6,117 nucleotides of DNA from a bacterium (GCA_011049465.1 DSBP01000107.1:1-6117), one strand, 5' to 3'. Numbered from the stretch's first letter, positions 1-6,097 are shown. Made by a program: numbers and translations. The notes: generated by a model from the letters alone, not told the origin.

Positions 1-30
1 AAAAAAGGGGACGCCAAAACCGCGTCCCCT
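1..30 (-). terminator. Terminator-like hairpin with T-tract, inside the GT9 reading frame
   Basis: Read on the minus strand, a perfect 9-bp stem (AGGGGACGC at 30-22 with GCGTCCCCT at 14-6) closes a 7-nt loop and is followed at once by at least five more T (5-1, to the window edge). This is the classic shape of an intrinsic terminator, and it lies about 125 bp past the rpoD stop. However, the same bases encode I-G-D-A-V-L-A-S-P of a recognisable GT9 protein, so the site may be a real conditional terminator or a coincidence of codon choice. Confidence 0.4.
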
Positions 31-83
31 ATCCCATCGGGCTTGATGACCGTTATTCTTTTTATACGGGAAATATCCGCCAT
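1..83 (-). CDS. Glycosyltransferase family 9 (heptosyltransferase-like) protein, N-terminal fragment
   Basis: Only the first 27 codons lie in the window; the gene runs off the left edge. The ATG is at 81-83, with a GAGGG Shine-Dalgarno at 89-93, 5 nt upstream. The peptide reads MADISRIKRITVIKPDG followed by IGDAVLASPF. A short hydrophobic beta strand, then K-P-D-G-I-G-D, then a hydrophobic stretch ending in S-P, is the typical N-terminus of GT9 enzymes (ADP-heptose:LPS heptosyltransferases and relatives), which transfer sugars to lipopolysaccharide core or other envelope glycans. This is a motif-level match; sugar, acceptor and subfamily cannot be told from 27 residues. The gene starts 71 bp after rpoD in the same direction, so it may be the operon's last gene or have its own promoter. 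A terminator-shaped hairpin sits inside codons 18-26. Confidence 0.72.
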   Translation of the reverse strand, partial: MADISRIKRITVIKPDGIGDAVLASPF

Positions 84-88
84 AAATA

Positions 89-93
89 CCCTC
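89..93 (-). promoter_or_regulatory. Shine-Dalgarno of the GT9 gene
   Basis: GAGGG on the minus strand, 5 nt before the ATG at 83. It supports the reading that a gene begins here and that the left-edge hairpin is not merely non-coding 3' sequence. The 71-bp gap to rpoD (84-154) is AT-rich with TATAAA-like strings, but none has a matching -35 box at 16-18 bp, so no promoter is called. Confidence 0.55.
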
Positions 94-154
94 TTAATGT
101 TTTATAATCCTCATTTAATAATATTTCCCTTTAAATAACTCTTCTTGCCATAAA

Positions 155-1888
155 TCAATCCATAAACCCTTTAAGGTTTTTTGCCCTCGCAGGATGCCTC
201 AGTTTCCTGAGCGCCTTTGCCTCAATCTGCCTGACGCGCTCCCTGGTAACTTTAAAAATTTTACCCACTTCTTCAAGAGTGTGAGGCACTCCGTCTCCTA
301 TCCCGAACCTCAATCGCAGTACCTCGGCTTCCCTCTCCTTAAGTGTGTGAAGCACCTTTTCTATCTGTTCCTTTAAAAGCACGTTAACGGCGGCTGAGGC
401 CGGTGAAACCGCGTCCTTATCCTCTATAAAATCGCCCAGGTGCGAGTCTTTTTCCTCTCCTATGGGCGTCTCAAGCGATATGGGATGCTGTGAAATTTTT
501 AATACGGACCGCACCTTTTCAGCCGACATCCCCATTTTTTTCGCTATCTCCTCGGGTTTTGGCTCACGGCCGAACTGCTGGACAAACATCCTTGCCACTT
601 TATTGAGTTTGTTAATCGTCTCTATCATATGAACCGGAATCCTGATTGTCCTTGCCTGGTCGGCTATTGCCCTTGTAATCGCCTGGCGTATCCACCAGGT
701 GGCATAAGTGGAAAACTTATAGCCCCTCTTGTATTCAAACCTCTCAACGGCCCGCATCAGGCCTATGTTCCCCTCCTGAATAAGGTCAAGAAACGAGAGC
801 CCTTTATTGATATATTTTTTGGCTATGGACACAACGAGCCTTAAGTTCGCCACAACAAGCTCTTTTCTTGTTTTTCTCGCCTCAAGTATGTTTCTCTTAA
901 TTGTATATGCCAGGATTTTAAGGTCCTCGCGCCTCATCCCCACCATATTTTCTTCTTTTTTTATGTTGCTCTCTATTACCGCTGCCTTTATCATCAGATC
1001 CCTGAATGTGTCCCTTTTCATCCTTCTCTTTGACAGGTACCTGTTCAGGTCTCCCCTTTTTTTGGAGATTGTTTTTATCTCCACGTAAGTTTTTCCGAAC
1101 CTCTTTTCAATCTGCGCAAGCTCTTTTTCTTCCTGGTTAATCTTGGCCACAATGCTGACAATCTTTTTTGAAATAAGGTGTATCTGGTCGTTATTAAGCT
1201 TGAGCATGTGAAGGCAGTCGCGTTTTTTCTTTTTAAGGTTGTCAAGGGTTTTCAGCAGCCTGGCTTTTTGCTTGGGTTTGACCTTCTTCATCTCTGCCTT
1301 AACAGACACATCTTTGCTCTCTTTTTCTATCCTGTCCGCCTGTTTTATATACTTGCCGAACCTGTCAATCAGCCTCTGCTCAACCGAAGGAGGTATGTCT
1401 CCCTCAAGCTTTGTCTTAATAATGTCGATTATCCTTATGACGCCTGTCTTCATGTCGTCATTAAGTTTTTTCAGTTCGTCCACGCCGGCTTTTGTATCAA
1501 AGATGGCGTTCTTGACGTTTATCTCGGCGTTTTCAATCTTTTTGGCTATCCTTACCTCATCCTCCCTTTTTTCAAGAAGGGGCACTTTTCCCATCTCGTG
1601 CAGATACATCTGAACGGGATCTGATGAAAATCCTTCCGTATCCAGGAATTCCATCTCTTCTGAGGCCTTTTCCGCGGGTTTTCCCGATAAAATTTTGTCT
1701 ATTTTCCCCTCTTCCCGGATCTCAATATCCATCTCATCCATGATGTTAAGCATGCTGTCAATGTCCTCAACAGATGTAAAATCCTGGGGGAGTGAATCAT
1801 TTAATTCCTCGTAGGTCAGAAATCCCTTTTCTTTTCCTTTTTTAATCAGTTCCTGCACTTCAGGCAGATTTCTAAGGTTCTTACTCAA
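155..1888 (-). CDS. rpoD: RNA polymerase primary sigma factor RpoD (sigma70)
   Basis: The housekeeping sigma factor binds core RNA polymerase and directs it to -35/-10 promoters. Numbering here follows the longest frame, 580 residues from the GTG at 1897. Region 1.1 spans about 8-60 (LPEVQELIKKGKEKG, then an acidic stretch), region 1.2 about 92-125 (DPVQMYLHEMGKVPLL), and a charged, coiled-coil-prone non-conserved region about 130-335. Region 2 covers about 340-425, with W401, W402, Q405 and T408 in the -10-reading helix. Region 3 is about 425-500. Region 4 is about 510-570, with the helix-turn-helix VTRERVRQIEAKALRKLRHP and -35 contact residues R552, E553 and R556. I prefer the TTG at 1886-1888 (577 residues) because GAGGTG lies 6 nt upstream; the GTG at 1897 has no Shine-Dalgarno. 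The start overlaps the dnaG stop by 8 bp, which suggests translational coupling. All catalytic and DNA-binding regions look intact. Confidence 0.97.
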   Translation of the reverse strand: MSKNLRNLPEVQELIKKGKEKGFLTYEELNDSLPQDFTSVEDIDSMLNIMDEMDIEIREEGKIDKILSGKPAEKASEEMEFLDTEGFSSDPVQMYLHEMGKVPLLEKREDEVRIAKKIENAEINVKNAIFDTKAGVDELKKLNDDMKTGVIRIIDIIKTKLEGDIPPSVEQRLIDRFGKYIKQADRIEKESKDVSVKAEMKKVKPKQKARLLKTLDNLKKKKRDCLHMLKLNNDQIHLISKKIVSIVAKINQEEKELAQIEKRFGKTYVEIKTISKKRGDLNRYLSKRRMKRDTFRDLMIKAAVIESNIKKEENMVGMRREDLKILAYTIKRNILEARKTRKELVVANLRLVVSIAKKYINKGLSFLDLIQEGNIGLMRAVERFEYKRGYKFSTYATWWIRQAITRAIADQARTIRIPVHMIETINKLNKVARMFVQQFGREPKPEEIAKKMGMSAEKVRSVLKISQHPISLETPIGEEKDSHLGDFIEDKDAVSPASAAVNVLLKEQIEKVLHTLKEREAEVLRLRFGIGDGVPHTLEEVGKIFKVTRERVRQIEAKALRKLRHPARAKNLKGFMD

Positions 1889-3698
1889 AATCTTCACCTC
1901 GTGAATTAAGTATTTTTTGTGTTTCCTGTCTTTCTGTTATCAGCTTAAGCAGCGCGTCCTCGTCCTTCTCTGCCTCTGCCTTGGCTATCATTCCGCCAAG
2001 AACATCCAGTTTTGCTTTAATCATTGCCTTCCTCCTGGTTTCAAGGCACTCGTCTATTATCAGCATCAGCTTTTCGGCGTAAACGGAATCTTCTTTATCC
2101 CGCTTTTCCGCTGATATTTCCGTGTACAGCCCGGAAAGCACCCTGCTCTCCTCTCCGCCTTCTATATATTCCATATCAAGTTTTCTCTGAACATCCGCTC
2201 CTCCTTCAAGTACCAGTTCCTCAATCCTTTTAAGGAGTTTTGCGTAAACCTTGTTATAAAAACCTTCGTATTCTATTCCGGCGTGCTCGCGCGCGTATTT
2301 AACATGTTTAAGAACTCCCTGCTCGTCCTCAATACCAAATGCCGACAGCGCGGCTTTCAGTATCGACCTCTCCGCGAGATTGGCCCCCCGCTCTTTTGAC
2401 GCTCCTTTTTCCGGAGCCTCCTCAATGGCTTCCGCGCCCTTCCCTGAGAACCCGGCCAGATATCCTGCTACCGTATCCTCTTTAAGGGCAAGATGCATAG
2501 CCGCCTTTTTCACCGCGTCGGCACGGACCACAAAACTCTCAGCCTTTGCTATTACCGCGGCTATCTCTTTTAACGCGGTTTCCTTGTAATAAGCGCTGTT
2601 TATGTCGCCGGAAGCCTTAATACGCTCCAGCCTGAAATCTATGAATGGAACGGCGCTTTCGATGGATTTTACCATGGCGTCTTTTCCGTTTTTGCCGATA
2701 AACTCATCCGGGTCCTTCGCTCCTTTTATTATCAGCACCTTTGTCTCAACGCCCTCTCCAAACAGCGCGTCGCCTCCGCGCACGGCCCCGTTTAAACCCG
2801 CCTCATCAGAGTCATAAATTATAACAGCACTGTCCGCGTTTCTTTTTATAAGCCTTGCCTGGTCCTGTGTAAGAGCTGTCCCGAGCGTAGCCACCACATT
2901 TCTTACGCCTGCCTTGTAAAGAGCTATCGCGTCCGTATAACCTTCCACAACCGCGATATATCCCGCCCTGTATTTTTTTGCATTGTTGAGATTGTAAAGA
3001 TTTCTTCCCTTTACATAAACAACAGTCTCTTTTGAATTTATGTACTTGGGAAGGGAATCGTCAAGCACCCTTCCTCCGAACGCAACCGGCTCTCCGTATA
3101 TGTTAAAGATCGGAAACATGAACCTGTCCCTGAAAACATCCGTAAAACCCGGGCCCGTCCTTTTACACAACCCTGCCGCTTCTATTATTCCGTCATCCAC
3201 GTTTTTTTCCTTTAACCTGCGGAAAAGCCCGTCTCCCGGCGGAGCGTAGCCCAGCATAAATTCATCAATTATTTCCTTCGACAGCCCGCGGCTCGCGGCG
3301 TATTCGGCGCCCCTTCCGCCTGACGCCAGCGTTTCCCTGAAATAATCAAGCGCGGCCTTGTTGGCCCCTATAATTTTGTCCTTGTCAGATTTTACTCCCG
3401 GAGCAACGGCGTAATCAAGCTCTATGCCGGTGCGTTTTGCCAGAAGCTGAACCGACTCTACAAATGTCATTCCCTCTATTTTCTGAACAAAAGAAAAGAC
3501 ATTTCCTCCTTCATGGCAGCCAAAACAGTGGAATATCTGTTTTGCCGGGCTTATCATAAATGACGGCGTCTTTTCCTGGTGAAAAGGGCAGAGTGCCTTG
3601 TAATTGGCGCCGGATTTTTTCACTGAAATATACCCGGAAATAATATCCACTATATCGCTCGCGGACTTAATCTCCTCTATTTTATCCTGTGATATCAA
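1881..3698 (-). CDS. dnaG: DNA primase DnaG
   Basis: DnaG makes the short RNA primers for leading- and lagging-strand replication, acting with the replicative helicase. The protein has 605 residues, a normal bacterial length. The N-terminal zinc-binding domain has ligands C37, H40, C58 and C61 (CPFH...CFGC). The RNA polymerase core follows, with the conserved LPKYINSKET and KGRNLYNLNNAKK segments around 216-242. Its TOPRIM fold shows VVEGYTD (E252) and YDSDEAG (D296, D298), the metal-binding acidic residues. The poorly conserved C-terminal part (about 435-605) is the expected helicase-binding domain. The start is TTG: the family begins MISQ..IEEIKSASDIVD, which matches residue 1 exactly. That TTG overlaps the TGA of the upstream DUF188 gene (TTGA, 4 bp), and purine-rich GGAAAGGCGGAG lies just upstream. 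A weak start with tight overlap fits the low amount of primase cells need. Confidence 0.98.
   Translation of the reverse strand: MISQDKIEEIKSASDIVDIISGYISVKKSGANYKALCPFHQEKTPSFMISPAKQIFHCFGCHEGGNVFSFVQKIEGMTFVESVQLLAKRTGIELDYAVAPGVKSDKDKIIGANKAALDYFRETLASGGRGAEYAASRGLSKEIIDEFMLGYAPPGDGLFRRLKEKNVDDGIIEAAGLCKRTGPGFTDVFRDRFMFPIFNIYGEPVAFGGRVLDDSLPKYINSKETVVYVKGRNLYNLNNAKKYRAGYIAVVEGYTDAIALYKAGVRNVVATLGTALTQDQARLIKRNADSAVIIYDSDEAGLNGAVRGGDALFGEGVETKVLIIKGAKDPDEFIGKNGKDAMVKSIESAVPFIDFRLERIKASGDINSAYYKETALKEIAAVIAKAESFVVRADAVKKAAMHLALKEDTVAGYLAGFSGKGAEAIEEAPEKGASKERGANLAERSILKAALSAFGIEDEQGVLKHVKYAREHAGIEYEGFYNKVYAKLLKRIEELVLEGGADVQRKLDMEYIEGGEESRVLSGLYTEISAEKRDKEDSVYAEKLMLIIDECLETRRKAMIKAKLDVLGGMIAKAEAEKDEDALLKLITERQETQKILNSRGEDFE
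1895..1900 (-). promoter_or_regulatory. Shine-Dalgarno deciding the rpoD start
   Basis: GAGGTG on the minus strand ends 6 nt before the TTG at 1888-1886, an ideal spacing. The GTG inside this same element (1897-1895) is the more upstream in-frame start but would have no ribosome-binding site of its own. The element lies in the last codons of dnaG. Confidence 0.6.
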
Positions 3699-4162
3699 TC
3701 CGCTCCGCCTTTCCCGCCGTTTTTAAGCGCGTTTAATACCGCGTCCTTAAGCCGGGAAGCGTCAAGCGCAGTGTATGCCGACAGGCCTCTTATTTTCCTT
3801 TTTCCTTTTTTCTGCCTGAGGGCCTTTTTTTCAATGTGCACTATTTCCATCCTTGTTTCAAGTTCCCGTCCGTTTCTTGTCCTGCCGTAAGCGTCAATAA
3901 CAACAGCGCCTTTTGATACCGCGACAAGGGAAAGCCCCGTATCGTTTGTCAGGACAATATCCCCTTTTTGAGCAAGATTCATTATCCTGATATCAGCCGC
4001 CTGGTTCTCGTTTTCAACAAGGACAAGCTCTGCTCCCGCGTATTTTTCCGAAGGGGCATGAGCCATGCTTGTAACTACAATAACTCCGGCTTTACCTGCG
4101 GCTGCGGCCTCTATTGCCTCTTTTTTTGCCGGGAACGAGTCCCCGTCTATTATTACTCTCAC
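3695..4162 (-). CDS. DUF188 / YaiI-YqxD family protein (UPF0178, PIN-like fold)
   Basis: A 155-residue protein of the YaiI/YqxD family, whose usual length is about 150. The molecular function is not established; the family has been grouped with PIN-like nuclease folds, so nucleic-acid cleavage is a hypothesis only. Visible family marks are the N-terminal strand RVIIDGDSFP (D6, D8), TSMAHAP (31-37), AADIRI with D57, and GDIVLTNDTGLSLVAVSKGA (D68, D74), followed by a basic C-terminal part with IRGLSAYT (124-131). The clustered acidic residues would form the putative metal site. The start is GTG at 4160-4162, directly after a G-rich run that can act as its Shine-Dalgarno. The stop overlaps the dnaG start by 4 bp. 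Bacillus subtilis yqxD also lies just upstream of dnaG-sigA, so the DUF188-dnaG pairing recurs. Confidence 0.88.
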   Translation of the reverse strand: MRVIIDGDSFPAKKEAIEAAAAGKAGVIVVTSMAHAPSEKYAGAELVLVENENQAADIRIMNLAQKGDIVLTNDTGLSLVAVSKGAVVIDAYGRTRNGRELETRMEIVHIEKKALRQKKGKRKIRGLSAYTALDASRLKDAVLNALKNGGKGGAD

Positions 4163-5120
4163 ACGCCCCCCTTTTCACCCTTGTGAATCCCGATGTCTCA
4201 TAGATTTTAAGCTGTCCTTCGCTTTTTTCTATATCATCAAGAATAAGATTAATTCCGAGGGAATCGGAAGATATATGCCCGGCTATAACCGCGTTCATTC
4301 CGGCTGCCTGTATGGCTTTTTTGTGGTCATCCGAAAAATGCATTCCGACAAGCGTGTCTATTCCTGCAGCCGAAAGCCTCGCGTAAATCTCTTTTGAGCC
4401 CTCTGTGCCGCCCGTCATATCAACAAAAACCTTCTTTACCTTTCTCTCTTTCGCGCCCGTAAGAACCACAGGAGGTATTCCCCTTTCAGCCGAGATTCTG
4501 TATTCATCCTCCTGATACAGCATATCCATTATGTCCGAGACTGTTTCGGGTTTTTCACCGTCAAACCGCGACTGCAGGTATGTGGCGACTGCATTGTCCG
4601 AAATTGTATGCATGTTCATAAAAGGAATGTCCAGAAGCCTTGCCGCGTCATATGCCCTGTAATGGTTGGCTGCCATAATCTTTTCGCCGACTTCTTTCAT
4701 CCTTTTTTCGGTCAGGTCCTGTCCCGCGGATATCGTTACGCCGTAAAGGCTGAATATATCGGCCTGCATATCCATGACATCATAAAACCGAGCGAAGGCC
4801 CTTCCCGAAGGATGATGCGCTATAATCCCGTCAATTTTTTTCCCTTTTTCCCCGAGCTTTTCCGCAAGCAGTATCTCAGAGGTGTCAATATCAATTCCCA
4901 CAAGAACCGATTTAATATCCGCGCCGTTATCATATATTATTCTTGAATCAGCGTAAGGATTTGACAGTTTTTCGCTGTCATAAAACTTTTTTTCCTTTTC
5001 ACTCATTGCGCTGTATCTCTTTTTTTCGCGCGCGAGCGCGGCCCTTACCTCTTTTTCGCCTCTCGGGTCGCGCCTGATTCCTGCTTCAACCGCCGCTTTG
5101 TAAATATCGGAAAGCTTCAT
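4092..5120 (-). CDS. NIF3-family dinuclear-metal protein
   Basis: A 342-residue frame as sequenced. NIF3 (YbgI/YqfO) proteins form ring-shaped hexamers with a two-metal site; their physiological reaction is uncertain, and the label 'GTP cyclohydrolase I type 2' in some annotations is weakly supported. Here H102-H103 in IIAHHP and H282/D286 in AGHISSDSLG are the likely metal ligands; the last position is Glu in many NIF3 proteins and Asp here. The N-terminal block KLSDIYKAAVEAGI..DPRG through LSNPYADSRI is typical of a longer NIF3 subfamily. The ATG at 5118-5120 follows the glycosylase TAA with no gap, and AAGGTG lies 6 nt upstream. Homology should end near SGFTRVKR (residue 317). The last 25 residues (GACESNNRR...RSRR) come from reading 71 bp into the DUF188 gene after a G6 run and look spurious. 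One extra G would end the protein at 4159 with 320 residues and a 4-bp overlap. Confidence 0.88.
   Translation of the reverse strand: MKLSDIYKAAVEAGIRRDPRGEKEVRAALAREKKRYSAMSEKEKKFYDSEKLSNPYADSRIIYDNGADIKSVLVGIDIDTSEILLAEKLGEKGKKIDGIIAHHPSGRAFARFYDVMDMQADIFSLYGVTISAGQDLTEKRMKEVGEKIMAANHYRAYDAARLLDIPFMNMHTISDNAVATYLQSRFDGEKPETVSDIMDMLYQEDEYRISAERGIPPVVLTGAKERKVKKVFVDMTGGTEGSKEIYARLSAAGIDTLVGMHFSDDHKKAIQAAGMNAVIAGHISSDSLGINLILDDIEKSEGQLKIYETSGFTRVKRGACESNNRRGLVPGKKRGNRGRSRR
4166..4175 (-). other. Homopolymer A4G6 at the NIF3/DUF188 junction (possible slippage site)
   Basis: On the minus strand the sequence reads AAAAGGGGGG, then CGTGTGA. With six G the NIF3 frame runs on to 4092. With seven G, or after a -1 ribosomal slip, it reaches the TGA at 4161-4159, which overlaps the DUF188 GTG start. 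With five G, or after a +1 slip, NIF3 and DUF188 become one continuous frame. The run also sits where the DUF188 Shine-Dalgarno should be. Whether it is slippery in the cell or a base-calling error cannot be told from the sequence. Confidence 0.5.
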
Positions 5121-5729
5121 TTATTTCACCTTCCTCTTTTTTTTACAGTTCCGCTCTTTTACAGAAATAAACCTGCTGCCTTTTATCCAGAACCGCCATT
5201 TTTTATCAAGCCCTGTCTTTATTCCTATCCTCGGGCCGCTTGCTGTCTTAAACCTCTTAACCGGCCCGGCTGCGGCATATATTTCGGAACCGGCAAGGCC
5301 CTTGCCGTTGTCTTTTCTGCCTATTCCAAGCGCCTCTGTCAGTTTCCCCGGCCCGTTTGAAACATTGTTTATGTCAAATGTCTTTCTGCGGGCCATCATT
5401 ATATCTATGCCTGTTGACGGCTCAATCGCCCTGATTAAAACAGCGCCCGCTTCACCTTCAGGCTCTGTCACAATATTAAAAAGATAATGGCATCCATAAC
5501 AGAAATATACATAAGCTTTTCCCGGACGGCCGAACATTAACGCGTTTCTGTCCGTCTTTTTTCTGAAAGCGTGGCTGCCCGGGTCGTCTTTTCCCCTGTA
5601 GGCTTCGGTCTCAACAATCATTCCGGCTGTCTTTTTTCCGCCTTTGTTTGTGACAAGATATTTTCCCAGAAGGCTTTTTGCCGTCTTAACAGTATTCTCT
5701 TTAAAAAAACCGTTTCCAAGCTTCCGCAT
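5121..5729 (-). CDS. 3-methyladenine DNA glycosylase (AAG/MPG family)
   Basis: This base-excision-repair enzyme removes alkylated and some deaminated purines, leaving an abasic site. From the ATG at 5727-5729 the protein has 202 residues, the usual bacterial AAG length. The start block GFFKENTVKTAKSLLGKYLV is followed by IVETEAY, whose second Glu (E42) matches the catalytic Glu125 of human AAG and whose Y44 matches Tyr127. H53 in GSHAF matches His136, and YVYFCYG (73-79) matches the base-packing and intercalating tyrosine segment. VLIRAIEP, SNGPGKLTEALGI and GPRIGIK complete the family pattern, so it appears active. The frame stays open up to a GTG at 5852, but those 41 extra residues overlap rpsU, cross a terminator hairpin and lack family similarity and a Shine-Dalgarno. 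The chosen ATG has only a weak GGCGG upstream. The TAA abuts the NIF3 ATG; the A/G-rich tail holds that gene's ribosome-binding site. Confidence 0.93.
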   Translation of the reverse strand: MRKLGNGFFKENTVKTAKSLLGKYLVTNKGGKKTAGMIVETEAYRGKDDPGSHAFRKKTDRNALMFGRPGKAYVYFCYGCHYLFNIVTEPEGEAGAVLIRAIEPSTGIDIMMARRKTFDINNVSNGPGKLTEALGIGRKDNGKGLAGSEIYAAAGPVKRFKTASGPRIGIKTGLDKKWRFWIKGSRFISVKERNCKKKRKVK

Positions 5730-5765
5730 TCCGCCATCGCTCTGTTTATGGAGTCTGTTAGAGAC

Positions 5766-5796
5766 AAAAGGGCGGCTTTTAAAGACCCGCCCTTTT
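5766..5796 (-). terminator. Terminator/attenuator hairpin after rpsU
   Basis: A perfect 10-bp inverted repeat (AAAAGGGCGG / CCGCCCTTTT) with an 11-nt loop begins 13 nt past the rpsU stop. On the minus strand the GC core is followed by TTTTGTCTCT, a short but plausible U-tract. In E. coli an intrinsic terminator at the same place between rpsU and dnaG limits read-through, so S21 is made in far larger amounts than primase. The same role is inferred here; it must be partial unless an unseen promoter lies downstream. Confidence 0.72.
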
Positions 5797-5809
5797 GAAA
5801 AATCCAAAA

Positions 5810-5998
5810 CTATTTTCTCTTTATTTTTTTTCTCTTTTTGCTTGCTGCCCACATCTTCTGCTTGCGCCTTACAGACGGCGGCTCATAATACTCCCTCTTC
5901 TTCATCTCCTGAAGTATGCCAGCGTCCTGAACCTTTTTTTTAAAACGCTTCATCGCGTCATCAAGGCTCTCATTTTCCTTAATTAAAATCTCGGCCAT
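5810..5998 (-). CDS. rpsU: 30S ribosomal protein bS21
   Basis: A 62-residue small-subunit protein, the usual size for the family, that sits near the anti-Shine-Dalgarno end of 16S rRNA and assists translation initiation. The sequence shows the family pattern: an N-terminal strand with ENESLDDAMKRFKKKV, a middle REYYEPPSVRRKQK and a strongly basic tail (KKRKKIKRK). The ATG at 5996-5998 is preceded by AGGAGG at 6015-6010, with a fairly long 11-nt spacer. It is the first gene after a consensus promoter and is followed by a terminator-like hairpin, which matches its need to be made in ribosome-level amounts. The stop is TAG at 5812-5810. Confidence 0.97.
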   Translation of the reverse strand: MAEILIKENESLDDAMKRFKKKVQDAGILQEMKKREYYEPPSVRRKQKMWAASKKRKKIKRK

Positions 5999-6009
5999 TT
6001 ATCAATCAA

Positions 6010-6015
6010 CCTCCT
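6010..6015 (-). promoter_or_regulatory. Shine-Dalgarno of rpsU
   Basis: AGGAGG on the minus strand, 11 nt before the rpsU ATG. It is the strongest ribosome-binding site in the window, as expected for a ribosomal protein. No alternative in-frame start lies between it and the ATG. Confidence 0.75.
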
Positions 6016-6068
6016 GCCTATTTTGGAATTAAACACTTTTTTAATGTAAAATTGTAAGACAATGGTAA

Positions 6069-6097
6069 ATTATACTAATTTTATTGACGTTTGTCAA
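6069..6097 (-). promoter_or_regulatory. Consensus sigma70 promoter for the operon
   Basis: On the minus strand a perfect TTGACA (6097-6092) is followed by a 17-bp spacer and a perfect TATAAT (6074-6069). The predicted transcription start is around 6062, giving a leader of about 65 nt before rpsU. The DNA upstream of the -35 box is A-rich (AAAAAAGGACAAAAAC), like an UP element. The RpoD encoded at the far end of the operon should recognise exactly this promoter. No other promoter of similar quality was seen in the window. Confidence 0.9.

Noticed and set aside
94..114. Six-codon minus-strand mini-frame MRIIKH between rpoD and the GT9 gene, as a possible leader peptide
   Set aside because: It has no well-spaced Shine-Dalgarno, no codon bias typical of attenuation peptides, and such mini-frames are common by chance in AT-rich gaps.
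1178..1624. Plus-strand open frames of 148 and 124 codons opposite the rpoD non-conserved region
   Set aside because: They are antisense to an intact rpoD, overlap each other in two frames, and reflect the Lys/Glu-rich codon pattern of the opposite strand; no known family features or ribosome-binding sites support them.
4065..4397. Plus-strand 110-codon frame across the NIF3/DUF188 junction
   Set aside because: It is a shadow of two minus-strand genes with clear family motifs and shows no recognisable domain.
5124..5147. KKKRKV at the glycosylase C-terminus, resembling a eukaryotic nuclear-localisation signal
   Set aside because: The gene is clearly bacterial by context. The basic residues follow from an A/G-rich stretch that includes the Shine-Dalgarno of the NIF3 gene, so the match is coincidental.
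5730..5852. N-terminal extension of the glycosylase (41 residues from a GTG at 5852)
   Set aside because: It overlaps rpsU in another frame, has no Shine-Dalgarno, contains the terminator hairpin and has no counterpart in the AAG family.
6028..6045. ATTAAA-N6-TTTAAT inverted repeat in the rpsU leader
   Set aside because: The stem is only A-T pairs in AT-rich sequence and would be unstable; there is no sign of a riboswitch or protein-binding structure.
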